Position numbers and translations under genes: made by a program. The notes beneath the pieces are model-generated. The model worked only from the letters and a program-made list of their open reading frames with translations, was not told the origin of the DNA and searched no databases. A stretch of DNA of 38,561 nt from Myxococcales bacterium UBA5297 (GTDB lineage: Bacteria > Myxococcota > Myxococcia > Myxococcales > UBA5297): contig DHSB01000080.1 of NCBI GenBank assembly GCA_002408385.1, forward strand, positions 740 through 39,300. Direction: 5' to 3'. This document shows, piece by piece, positions 15,864 through 22,525 of this stretch; positions within the stretch are counted from its first letter, which is position 1; every line of letters starts with the position of its first letter.

Positions 15864-16369
15864 GCGGGCGCCGACGGTTGCTCCTCGCTCGACTCACCCG
15901 CCTCGGCCGCCATCTGCTGGAAGAGTTGCATCGCGTCCTCGTGCGACAGCGCCTGGTCGAGGATCGGCAGCAGCACCTCGTCCTCTTTGCGGAAATGCAG
16001 CAGGACGATCGCGCTGAGGCCGTAGAGCATCGCGGGCACTGACGAGAGAGCGGACGCTGGACCCGTGGCCGCGTCGAGGGCCTCGATGCGCCTCTGGATT
16101 TCCGAGTGGTCGGCGCTCATCGTCGCCATCGCGCCGGGGGCGCTCATCGCGGCCTCGACCGCCCGGTAGAGCACCTTCTCCTCTGCCAGGGCATGGGGCA
16201 GCAAGTGGTGGCGCAGGAAGGCGATCAACCGGCGAAGGCGAGCTCGAGCCACGTCGGGCGGCAGGGTCAGCAATTCGCCTGCCACGCGCTCGAGCTCGCC
16301 AAGCTGCGAGAGGAGCGCCCGGTGCTCGGCTCGCAAAGGCTCGGTCGGAAGTGGTTGAGCGACGGTCAT
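15860..16369 (-). CDS. Hemerythrin HHE-domain protein
   Basis: 169 residues, nearly all one hemerythrin-like four-helix bundle. Candidate diiron ligands are in EHRALL (about 15-20), LRHHLLPHALAEEKVLY (about 53-68), ADHSEI (about 86-91) and LLHFRKEDEVLLP (about 123-135), the usual H...HxxxE...H...HxxxD/E order. Such proteins bind oxygen, NO or iron, or repair iron-sulfur clusters. AAGGAG lies nine bases before ATG 16369. It is tail-to-tail with arsM with a four-base overlap, so antisense interference between the two mRNAs is possible. Confidence 0.87.
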   Translation of the reverse strand: MTVAQPLPTEPLRAEHRALLSQLGELERVAGELLTLPPDVARARLRRLIAFLRHHLLPHALAEEKVLYRAVEAAMSAPGAMATMSADHSEIQRRIEALDAATGPASALSSVPAMLYGLSAIVLLHFRKEDEVLLPILDQALSHEDAMQLFQQMAAEAGESSEEQPSAPA

Positions 16370-16923
16370 CGCGAGACTCTCCTTCCAATCAGACTCAAGG
16401 CTACGCACCTCCCCTGAACGATGCTCCGCGCACAGCTCGCTGACTCAGGGGCTCTCTCGGCCGGCTCAGCCAGGCGAGCCTTCGCTCTCGACCGGCCTCC
16501 GGTTCAGAGGTCCCGCTGCAAATGGCTTCCCAAGGCTCGAAGCAGCTCGTCAGTGGGCACGAAAGCGAGGTTTGAGGGCCTTTCGGTTGGTTGCGGTACG
16601 CGGCGGGCGCGCCCCGCCGTTTCGGCCGAGGACGAGCAGGAGTGGGTCGGAGCGCGCTCGCTGTTCTCCCGACGCGGGCAAGCCCGACTGGCGGTCTGCC
16701 GGGCGCAGGGCGACGCGTCGGACCGGCGGCCATCGCCCGCTGCCTGGCGGGGCCGTGGGCCGGCTCTCGGTGCGGAGCTCAACGGCTCCCGAAGCGCTCG
16801 CCATGCTTCTCCCACTGCATCCAGCCTTCCGAGCCGAGCAGTTCTGGGGGCACTAACTAACGGGCGTGCGACGTTGAGCCGGGAGCGAGAGGCCAAGGCT
16901 TGAAGCGTCGCGGGGGGTAAGAC
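16370..16923. other. Gene-free region with one GC hairpin
   Basis: About 550 bases between divergent genes. A stem CGGCGGG / CCCGCCG (16601-16619) followed by TTTCGG looks like a weak intrinsic terminator on the plus strand, although no gene ends just before it. Open frames on both strands show no domains or ribosome binding sites. Confidence 0.4.
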
Positions 16924-17541
16924 ATGCGTCGATTGGTGTTAGCGGCGCTCCTGGGCGCCATGGCTTTTGTGCCGGGTCTGGTTTACGGGCAGGCCGCCCA
17001 GGGCGGTCAGCAGGATGCGCAGTTCGGCGGTGGCCAGCAGATGAGCGACCAGCGCCCGACTTCGTTCATGGGAGTCGCCAAGGGCACGGTGCTCCAACTC
17101 AACCTGTCGGACGGCGTGGTCGCCATCTCTACGCCGGGCGGACGGATGAACCTGCGGGGGCTCCCGGGCCAGATCTCCGATCTGAACCCTGGCGACCTCG
17201 TCGCCTTCACCTACAACAACTACAACGGCGTGCTCTGGCTCTCGTTGGATCAGGGCGCCGGCGGCGGCCTCGGAGGCGCGGGCAACCTGTCGCTCGGCCC
17301 AGAGTCCTTCGGGTCGTACGGAATGACGACCGGCTACGTGAACCGGGTCGACAAGAGACAGGGATTCATCGAGGTGCGCGGGGTGCAGTTCAGGACGCAC
17401 CCTCAGCTTCTCCAGAACGTGATCCCTGGCCAGTTCGTCAACGTCACCTTCGCCGAGATCGGCAACAGGAACTGGGCGGACCAGATAACGCTGGTCGGCT
17501 CGGATACCAACTTCGACATCGGCTCGGTGGGGGGGCAGTAG
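16924..17541 (+). CDS. Exported Gly/Gln/Asn-rich protein of unknown function
   Basis: 205 residues. Signal peptide MRRLVLAALLGAMAFVPGLVYG with cleavage before Gln at about 23. A Gln/Gly-rich linker is followed by two similar small beta modules: GVAKGTVLQLNLSDGVVAIS...PGDLVAFTYN (about 50-105) and GYVNRVDKRQGFIEVRGVQF...PGQFVNVTF (about 138-180). Each reads like an OB-type or SH3-like barrel unit with a PGDxV/PGQFV turn. No enzyme motif is visible. GGGGGGTAAGAC precedes the ATG. It ends before the strong bidirectional terminator at 17625 and appears monocistronic. Confidence 0.8.
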   Translation: MRRLVLAALLGAMAFVPGLVYGQAAQGGQQDAQFGGGQQMSDQRPTSFMGVAKGTVLQLNLSDGVVAISTPGGRMNLRGLPGQISDLNPGDLVAFTYNNYNGVLWLSLDQGAGGGLGGAGNLSLGPESFGSYGMTTGYVNRVDKRQGFIEVRGVQFRTHPQLLQNVIPGQFVNVTFAEIGNRNWADQITLVGSDTNFDIGSVGGQ

Positions 17542-17624
17542 GGCGCGATGCAGTAGCGCGCATCGAGCCGCGAGGTGCCCAGCGCCGTAGGTGAACGGGC
17601 GCCGCGAGGTACCTCGACAGACGG

Positions 17625-17654
17625 AACAAGGCGGGCCTCAGCGCCCGCCTTGTT
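17625..17654. terminator. Strong bidirectional intrinsic terminator
   Basis: AACAAGGCGGGC pairs perfectly over 12 bp with GCCCGCCTTGTT around a CTCAGC loop, and TTGTTTCG follows on the plus strand. It lies between the exported protein gene (plus) and larE (minus), which converge, and can serve both. Confidence 0.85.
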
Positions 17655-17675
17655 TCGTTGGCGCCGGCCGAGTCG

Positions 17676-18491
17676 TCAGCCTCGGGGCCGGCTCTCGAGC
17701 GTCTCGTTCATCGCGCCGGTGCGGTAACCCTTCAAATCAAGGCAGACGTAGGCGTAGCCGTGCCCGGCGATCGCCCGCACTATCTGCTCGCGAAGCTTGG
17801 GTTCGAGGGCCCGGTCGAGCTCGTCGGCGCCCACTTCGATGCGTGCGAGCGAGCCGTGATCGCGCACTCGAAGGACCCGGAAGCCCAGCGAGCGCAGTGA
17901 CGCCTCGGCGGCTCCGATGCGCCCGAGCCGTTCGGCGGTGATCTGCTCGCCGTAGGGGATGCGAGAGGCCAGGCAGGCGCAGGCCGGTTCGCTCCAGTTC
18001 GGAAGGCCGCGCTCCTTGGCCAAGCGGCGCACCTCCGCCTTGCCGAGACCCAGCTCGGCAAGTGGCGAGCGCACGCCGACCTCCTTGGCAGCCTGGCGGC
18101 CAGGCCGGTAGTCGTCGAAGTCATCGACGTTCGAGCCGTCGAGGACGACGGCGTTCCCCTCGGCGGCGGCGAGGGCGAAGAGCTCGTCGAACAGCTCGCG
18201 CTTGCAGTGGTAGCAGCGGTCGGGCGGGTTGGCGCGGAAGGTTGGATCGGAGAGCTCGTCCGTCTCGATGACCTGATGGCGGGCCCCGAGCAGCTTGGCG
18301 AGCTCGCAGGCGCGCTCGTGCTCGTGGTCCGGATAGGTGGCCGAGACGGCCGTGACGCCCAGCGCGAGATCGCCGAGCGCGTCGTGCGCCGCCGCGAGCA
18401 GCAGCGTGCTGTCGACGCCTCCGGAGAACGCCACGACCACGCGTTTCAGCTCCCGAATCCTGTCCTTCAACTGCTCGTACAGCGCGTCCAT
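17676..18491 (-). CDS. larE: LarE-type ATP-dependent sulfur-insertion enzyme (PP-loop family)
   Basis: 271 residues. The PP-loop SGGVDS is at residues 23-28, followed by SATYPDHEHERACELA. The LarE signature CLASRIPYGEQIT lies at about 175, just after a CAC pair; another CxxC is in RCYHCKREL (about 105). LarE builds the nickel-pincer cofactor by inserting sulfur into a pyridinium dicarboxylate precursor. Some family members give up their own Cys sulfur, others use a [4Fe-4S] cluster held by several Cys; the Cys set here fits the second kind, by inference. AAGGAG stands six bases before ATG 18491; longer N-terminal extensions are not supported. No larB, larC or larA gene is within the window, so substrate and pathway are uncertain. 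Confidence 0.88.
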   Translation of the reverse strand: MDALYEQLKDRIRELKRVVVAFSGGVDSTLLLAAAHDALGDLALGVTAVSATYPDHEHERACELAKLLGARHQVIETDELSDPTFRANPPDRCYHCKRELFDELFALAAAEGNAVVLDGSNVDDFDDYRPGRQAAKEVGVRSPLAELGLGKAEVRRLAKERGLPNWSEPACACLASRIPYGEQITAERLGRIGAAEASLRSLGFRVLRVRDHGSLARIEVGADELDRALEPKLREQIVRAIAGHGYAYVCLDLKGYRTGAMNETLESRPRG

Positions 18492-18897
18492 CCAGCTCTC
18501 CTTCCGACCGCCATCGGAGGGCCTCCTCGCTCCGACGACGGGGAAAACGGCTCTCGAGGGCGAGAGCGCTTCGGGCCCGCGAGTCGGTGCATCTGAGCCC
18601 GTATGCCCGCAGACATCTAGATCGAACACCGCGCCTGGCGGCGCTTTTCCGACCGGGTCTCTGTCGGTTCCGGCTCGGGACGCAGATCAAGTGGGCCGGG
18701 GCGACGTGTCGCGATCGGGCAGCGCGGTCAACGGGGACGCGCGCTCGCGGAAGGATCGATCGCCTCGAGGAAGCCGCACCAACAGCAAGCCCTGGGAGCG
18801 CACGTCCACTCGACGCGCGCGCCAGGTTGGGTTGCGCTCGCGATTGTCGCCGGCGGCGAGGCGCTCTTCGCAATCGAATGCAGCGCGAAAAAAGAAT
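18492..18897. other. Gene-free region upstream of larE
   Basis: About 400 bases between the larE start and the terminator of the Cys-rich gene. No domain-bearing frame or clear promoter boxes are seen. Confidence 0.45.
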
Positions 18898-18935
18898 GAG
18901 GCCGGCTGCCGCTCTCAAGGTAGACAGCCGGCCTC
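18898..18935 (-). terminator. Intrinsic terminator of the Cys-rich repeat protein gene
   Basis: GAGGCCGGCTG and CAGCCGGCCTC form a perfect 11-bp stem. Reading on the minus strand it is followed by ATTCTTTTTTTCG, a classic T-run. It is 33 bases beyond the stop at 18969. Confidence 0.88.
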
Positions 18936-18968
18936 GCTGCGACCGGAAGGGCCGATCCCAGCGTCTTG

Positions 18969-19388
18969 CTACTTCTTGTGCTTCGCCTGCTGGGCTGTGG
19001 CGGCGGCCGCGGGCGTATCGCCACCCTTGGCATGCTTGCAGCCGGCCTTGCCGTCCTTGGCGCACGGGCAGCCTTCGCCGGCCTTGCCGTCCTTGGCGCA
19101 CGGGCAGCCTTCGCAAGCCTTGCCGTCCTTGGCGCACGGGCAGCCCTCGCAGGCCTTGCCGTCCTTGCAGCCGCAGCCGGCCTTGTCGGCTGCACAGCCG
19201 CAGTCCCCCTCGCAGCCGCAGGCTGCTTTCGCGTCGTTGTGGTGCCCATCGTGGCCGGCCTTTGCCTGCTCGGCCTTCATCGCAGCGCGGTGCGGGCAGC
19301 CCTCGTGCGCGCCCTCGGCGGCCCACGCGGCGCCGGCGCCTGTGACGAGAAAAGATGCGGCGATCGCCGCGGTCAAAGTCCTCTTCAT
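18969..19388 (-). CDS. Exported metallothionein-like Cys-rich repeat protein
   Basis: 139 residues. MKRTLTAAIAASFLVTGAGAAWA is a Sec signal peptide cut at AWA-A. The mature part has 16 cysteines and a His-rich stretch (KAGHDGHHND). After ACGCEGDCGCAADKAGCGC come three near-identical 12-residue repeats, KACEGCPCAKDG (the third has Gly for the first Cys), then GCKHAKGG and an Ala/Lys/Gln-rich tail. Such Cys spacing fits soft-metal binding (Cu, Zn, Cd, Ag or arsenite) in the periplasm, by inference. AAGGAGGAG precedes ATG 19388. It has its own terminator (18898-18935) and a near-perfect sigma54-type promoter (19418-19433), so it appears as a single-gene, activator-dependent unit. A spliced-in repeat expansion is evident at DNA level (36-nt period). 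Confidence 0.87.
   Translation of the reverse strand: MKRTLTAAIAASFLVTGAGAAWAAEGAHEGCPHRAAMKAEQAKAGHDGHHNDAKAACGCEGDCGCAADKAGCGCKDGKACEGCPCAKDGKACEGCPCAKDGKAGEGCPCAKDGKAGCKHAKGGDTPAAAATAQQAKHKK
19045..19178. repeat. 36-nt tandem repeat coding for the Cys-rich peptide units
   Basis: Units start at 19045, 19081 and 19117, with a partial one at 19153. The period is exactly 36 bases (12 codons), each beginning GCCTTGCCGTCCTT on the plus strand. High identity points to recent duplication inside the gene. Confidence 0.88.
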
Positions 19389-19417
19389 CGGGTGCTCCTC
19401 CTTGTGCCCGCGCCTTG

Positions 19418-19433
19418 TGCAGACGGTATGCCA
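19418..19433 (-). promoter_or_regulatory. Candidate sigma54 (RpoN) -24/-12 promoter of the Cys-rich gene
   Basis: On the minus strand TGGCATACCGTCTGCA matches the consensus TGGCAYRN4TTGCW at all fixed positions but one (C for the first T of TTGC). GG and GC are at the required spacing. The expected start of transcription is near 19407, four bases before AAGGAGGAG (19403-19395) and about 20 before ATG 19388, which is good geometry. Confidence 0.65.
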
Positions 19434-19497
19434 GGTGTTGTTGGCTGGACACGGCACTTGGAAGGACATAGAGGGTCGCTCGCACCGGGCTCCAGAC

Positions 19498-19536
19498 TGT
19501 GACCGCGGCGGATACGGTGGGCGGGCCGCGGTTACA
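19498..19536. promoter_or_regulatory. Inverted repeat at enhancer distance from the sigma54 promoter
   Basis: TGTGACCGCGG (19498-19508) and CCGCGGTTACA (19526-19536) are complementary at 10 of 11 positions with a 17-base spacer. Its centre lies about 110 bases upstream of the predicted transcription start on the minus strand, the usual range for NtrC-type activator sites. GGTTACACC at 19530-19538 recurs at 28548-28556, upstream of the kinase/activator genes. Confidence 0.45.
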
Positions 19537-19693
19537 CCCGCGAGCCGCGCCGCTCGCCTCCCAGCCCAGCGCGACCGCAGGGCACCGGTCGTTGAAGCCG
19601 GGAAGCGATTTACCGGAAAGACGTTGAGCGATCCGCCCCGCGCGCTTGCAAGGGCCCAGGCAGCCGGCGCCCGGGGAGCCGGAGAACGGCACC

Positions 19694-19906
19694 ATGAGCA
19701 AGAAGAGAGGAAGCAGGCCGCCCGCGAGAGAAAGGCACGAGCTGCCGTCCGCCGCCGCGTCGCGCGGGACCGCGCTCGAGCTCGACAGGCACCTGGACGC
19801 CGCCGATGAGCAGGGCGTCACCGGGACGCCGACCGTCTTCGTCAACGGCCGCAAGCTCGAGGGCATGCTCGACGCGGAGAACGTCGCCTGCCTTCTGCGC
19901 GGTTGA
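19694..19906 (+). CDS. Short DsbA/thioredoxin-fold fragment, probably an internally deleted remnant
   Basis: 70 residues. The N-terminus MSKKRGSRPPARERHELP resembles the basic N-terminal stretch of membrane-bound DsbA-family proteins. The C-terminal half, DAADEQGVTGTPTVFVNGRKLEGML, matches the end of the DsbA fold, including the GTPT cis-Pro loop and the FVNGR strand. The CxxC active site, the membrane segment and the helical insert of about 100 residues that should lie between are missing. GGAG stands nine bases before the ATG, so it could still be translated. It lies 15 bases upstream of mnmA. A gene remnant is the best reading; a functional mini-protein cannot be excluded. Confidence 0.6.
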   Translation: MSKKRGSRPPARERHELPSAAASRGTALELDRHLDAADEQGVTGTPTVFVNGRKLEGMLDAENVACLLRG

Positions 19907-19921
19907 TCCCGGAGGCCGAGG

Positions 19922-21019
19922 ATGGACCCGAACAAGCGCGTGCTCGTCGCCATGAGCGGCGGGGTCGACTCGAGCGTCGTCGCCGCCGTGCTGAAGCGCG
20001 AAGGGTGGGACGTCTTCGGCGTCACCCTGCAGCTCAACCCTTGCGAGGACCGGGGGCTCGCGCGCTCGTGCTGCGGGGTCGACGCGGCGCTCAACGCGCG
20101 TCGCGTCGCCGACCAGCTCGGCATCGAGCACCTGCTGCTCGACTGCCGCCGCGAGTTCTCGCGCCTCGTGCTCGAGCCGGCCTGGCGCGAGTACGCCCGC
20201 GGGCGCACCCCGAGCCCCTGCATCCTCTGCAACGAGCGCATCAAGTTCGGCCTGCTCCTCGACAAGGCCCTGGCCCTGGGCGCGAGCCGCGTCGCGACCG
20301 GCCACTACGCGCGCGTCGTCGACCGCGAGGGTCGGCTCGCGCTCGCACGGTCGCACGACAAGGCGAAGGACCAGTCGTACTTCCTCTTCGCGCTGGGCCA
20401 GTCGCAGCTCGAGCGCACCCTGCTCCCGCTCGGCGAGTTGACGAAGCCCGAGGTGCGCGAGCTCGCCCGAGAGCTCGGGCTGGCGACGGCCGAGCGGCGC
20501 GAGAGCCAGGACGCCTGCCTCGGCTCGGGCGCCGAGTTTGCCGAGTCGCTGCGGCTGCGCTTCGACGAGGAGCCGCGCGCCGGTGACCTCGTCGACACCA
20601 GCGGCCGGGCTCTCGGACACCACGACGGCCTGCATCGCTTCACCATCGGGCAGCGCCGCGGGCTGGGCGTGGCGCTGGGTAAGCCGGCCTTCGTCTGCGC
20701 GATCGACGGGGAAGGTGCGCGCGTCGTCGTCACCACCGAGCCTGGCGACCTGTGGTCCGCGCGGCTCGTGGTGAGGCTGCTCTCCGACGGGTCGTTGCCC
20801 CAGCGCTGCGCGGTGCAGATCCGTTCGCGGCACGCGCCGGCGGCCGCGTCAGTCGCAATCGGCGAACCCGGGCTCGCCGAGATCCGTTTCGACGAGCCCC
20901 AGCGCGCGGTCGCCCCGGGGCAGGCGGCGGTCTTCTACGAAGGAGACACCGTCGTCGGCGGCGGGTGGATTGAGCGCGCCATCGGTCGTGGTCACGGCCC
21001 GACGCAGCCGGGCGGGTGA
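19922..21019 (+). CDS. mnmA: tRNA-specific 2-thiouridylase MnmA
   Basis: 365 residues, normal length. N-terminal PP-loop SGGVDS (12-17). TPSPCILCNERIKF (about 98-112) carries the first catalytic Cys, and ESQDACLGSGAEF (about 196-208) the second, in the place of the family motif DSxGICF. HRFTIGQRRGLGV (about 240-252) and a C-terminal beta-barrel complete the fold. MnmA thiolates U34 of tRNA-Lys, Glu and Gln using sulfur relayed from a cysteine desulfurase. GGAGG lies six bases before ATG 19922. The second-Cys region differs from the E. coli form in sequence, but the Cys is there. The short DsbA-like gene precedes it closely. Confidence 0.93.
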   Translation: MDPNKRVLVAMSGGVDSSVVAAVLKREGWDVFGVTLQLNPCEDRGLARSCCGVDAALNARRVADQLGIEHLLLDCRREFSRLVLEPAWREYARGRTPSPCILCNERIKFGLLLDKALALGASRVATGHYARVVDREGRLALARSHDKAKDQSYFLFALGQSQLERTLLPLGELTKPEVRELARELGLATAERRESQDACLGSGAEFAESLRLRFDEEPRAGDLVDTSGRALGHHDGLHRFTIGQRRGLGVALGKPAFVCAIDGEGARVVVTTEPGDLWSARLVVRLLSDGSLPQRCAVQIRSRHAPAAASVAIGEPGLAEIRFDEPQRAVAPGQAAVFYEGDTVVGGGWIERAIGRGHGPTQPGG

Positions 21020-21264
21020 ACCTCAGCGCGCACCGAGCGCTTTCGCCATCGGCGTTCCGCGAGTGAGCCTCCAGTCCAGGAGCGCTCGGCAACTCGAGCC
21101 TCGGAATGGCGATGGGCCGGCAGGACGGGCGCGAGTCAGCCTGAACCGAGCAGACCGGTCGGCTCCTCCTGCGGCGCCTGTCGCCGCATGCCGAACCGCT
21201 TAGGTTTCCACGAGAGCCTGTGCCTTTCGCATCGACTCGGCGCGGGCTCGTCAGGGGCCAACCA

Positions 21265-21921
21265 ATGGGTCGCGCACGCTTCGCTGTCCTTTCGCTCCTA
21301 GCCGCGGTCGCACTCCTCTCGTGCACGCGCGAGCCGTCCGGCTACGGCGGAGCCGGGGCAGCCGGGCCCAACGGGCAATACCGCTGCCCGATGTGTGGCC
21401 AGCGATGGGACGGCTACCCTTCGTTCCGCGAGATCCCCTCGCAACTGCCGGCGCCGCAGGCCGAAGGCTGGATCGATCGGTTGCGCGAAGTGCTCAGGCT
21501 CGAGGAGCTCTCGAAAGAGCAGTACGTCGCCGACAGCCGCAAGTTCCAGGTGCGCATGCCGTACGCGATGGTCATCCCGCAGGAGGACGACCACATCGCC
21601 TGGATCAACCAGCTCTTCTCCGCCTACGGCGTGCCGTCCGACGGCGAGGTCCCCGAGGCTGAGAGGACGGAGACCCTCGAGCAGGCCTATCGGACGGCCA
21701 TGCAGCTCGAAACCGACCTCGTGCCCAAGTACGAGTGGCTCATCGCGAACGCGAACCAAGAGCAGACGGGCGAGGTCCTCAACACCATCCTCTACGAGAC
21801 CCGCATGCACTACACGATGTTCGAGCACGCGCTGAGCATGGGCCGCATGCATGGCGGGATGGGGCGCGGCATGGGGCCGGGTCGAGGTCCGGGGATGGGC
21901 CCGGGAACTCCTCGGCCGTAG
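21265..21921 (+). CDS. Lipoprotein with a CPMC motif and a ferritin-like helical domain, Met/Gly-rich tail
   Basis: 218 residues. Signal peptide with lipobox LLSC (Cys20). Soon after the anchor comes YRCPMCGQRW, a CxxC metal-binding knuckle like those of heavy-metal-binding YHS/HMBD modules. Residues about 60-190 are helical with Glu and His spaced as in ferritin-like bundles: QLETDLVPKYEWL and LYETRMHYTMFEHAL. The C-terminal 30 residues are Met, Gly, Arg and Pro-rich (MGRMHGGMGRGMGPG), reminiscent of copper-binding Met-rich segments. Metal sequestration at the outer surface or periplasm is inferred. ATG 21265 has AGGGG nine bases upstream. It is followed after 21 bases by the DUF2892 gene and then copB, a metal-related cluster. 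Confidence 0.78.
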   Translation: MGRARFAVLSLLAAVALLSCTREPSGYGGAGAAGPNGQYRCPMCGQRWDGYPSFREIPSQLPAPQAEGWIDRLREVLRLEELSKEQYVADSRKFQVRMPYAMVIPQEDDHIAWINQLFSAYGVPSDGEVPEAERTETLEQAYRTAMQLETDLVPKYEWLIANANQEQTGEVLNTILYETRMHYTMFEHALSMGRMHGGMGRGMGPGRGPGMGPGTPRP

Positions 21922-21942
21922 CGAGCAAGGGGAGGGCATCCA

Positions 21943-22164
21943 ATGCGAGAGAACGTCGGCGGCATCGACAGGTGGGCCCGAATCGTCGTCGGCCCGGGGC
22001 TGGTGGCGGCCGCCCTGACCGTCCTGGGCGCGCGTGAAGGGCGCTGGCTCGGCCTCGGCACCCTCGTGGCCGGCGCGCTCATCACCGACACCTTCTTCAC
22101 CCGCGTCTGTCCGGTGAACGAGCTGCTGCACATCGACACCGCCCGCGGCGCGCTCGCCCGCTGA
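21943..22164 (+). CDS. Small DUF2892/YgaP-type membrane protein
   Basis: 73 residues. NVGGIDRWARIVVGPGLVAAAL and TRVCPVNELLHIDT match the DUF2892 family: an N-G-x-D-R-x-x-R start, two membrane segments with the loop WLGLGTLVAG, and a C-terminal CPVNxLLxI. In other bacteria this module stands alone or is fused to rhodanese (YgaP). Its biochemical role is unknown; links to sulfur transfer or metal genes are common. GGGGAGGG precedes ATG 21943 at normal distance. Spacing to the lipoprotein gene (21 bases) suggests one transcript. Confidence 0.85.
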   Translation: MRENVGGIDRWARIVVGPGLVAAALTVLGAREGRWLGLGTLVAGALITDTFFTRVCPVNELLHIDTARGALAR

Positions 22165-22525
22165 CCGGGAGAAGAGCGCGACGCGAGAGCGCCCCGTGAA
22201 GCATCCTGTCGGTCAGTTCGGCGCCGCGAAGTCCGCCGGGTGAAGCTCCTCGCGGCGCGACATCGCTCCCGTGCCGCAGCCGCTCTCGACGACCGTATCG
22301 CCCGGCTCCAGGGCGGGCCGTCGGATGCCCTCACTCCGCTGTCCCGCCCGTTCACCCCTCAGCCGAGCATGCCGGCCGTCTCCCGGCCTCCGCGCCGGAG
22401 ACCTGGTTCGCGCGCATTCTTAGTTTTGAGCGGGCGATCGCCGGCCAAGCGGACAGCCCAGCGGTCTCGCGTCAGCGCCCGTCCGCCGTTGGCACCCCGC
22501 GCCAGTCGCGGCGAGGAGAAACCGG
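22165..22525. other. Gene-free region before copB with one hairpin
   Basis: A stem GTCTCCCGGC / GCCGGAGAC with one bulge lies at 22378-22402, followed by an AT-richer patch (ATTCTTAGTTTTGAG). This could be an attenuator or a promoter, or both. No gene is supported. Confidence 0.4.

Noticed and set aside
21108..21123. A sigma54 promoter before the ferritin-like lipoprotein (TGGCGATGGGCCGGCA)
   Set aside because: GG and GC are spaced well, but five other consensus positions differ; too weak.
22378..22402. A transcription terminator before copB
   Set aside because: The stem has a bulge and no T-run directly follows; kept only as a note in the gap entry.
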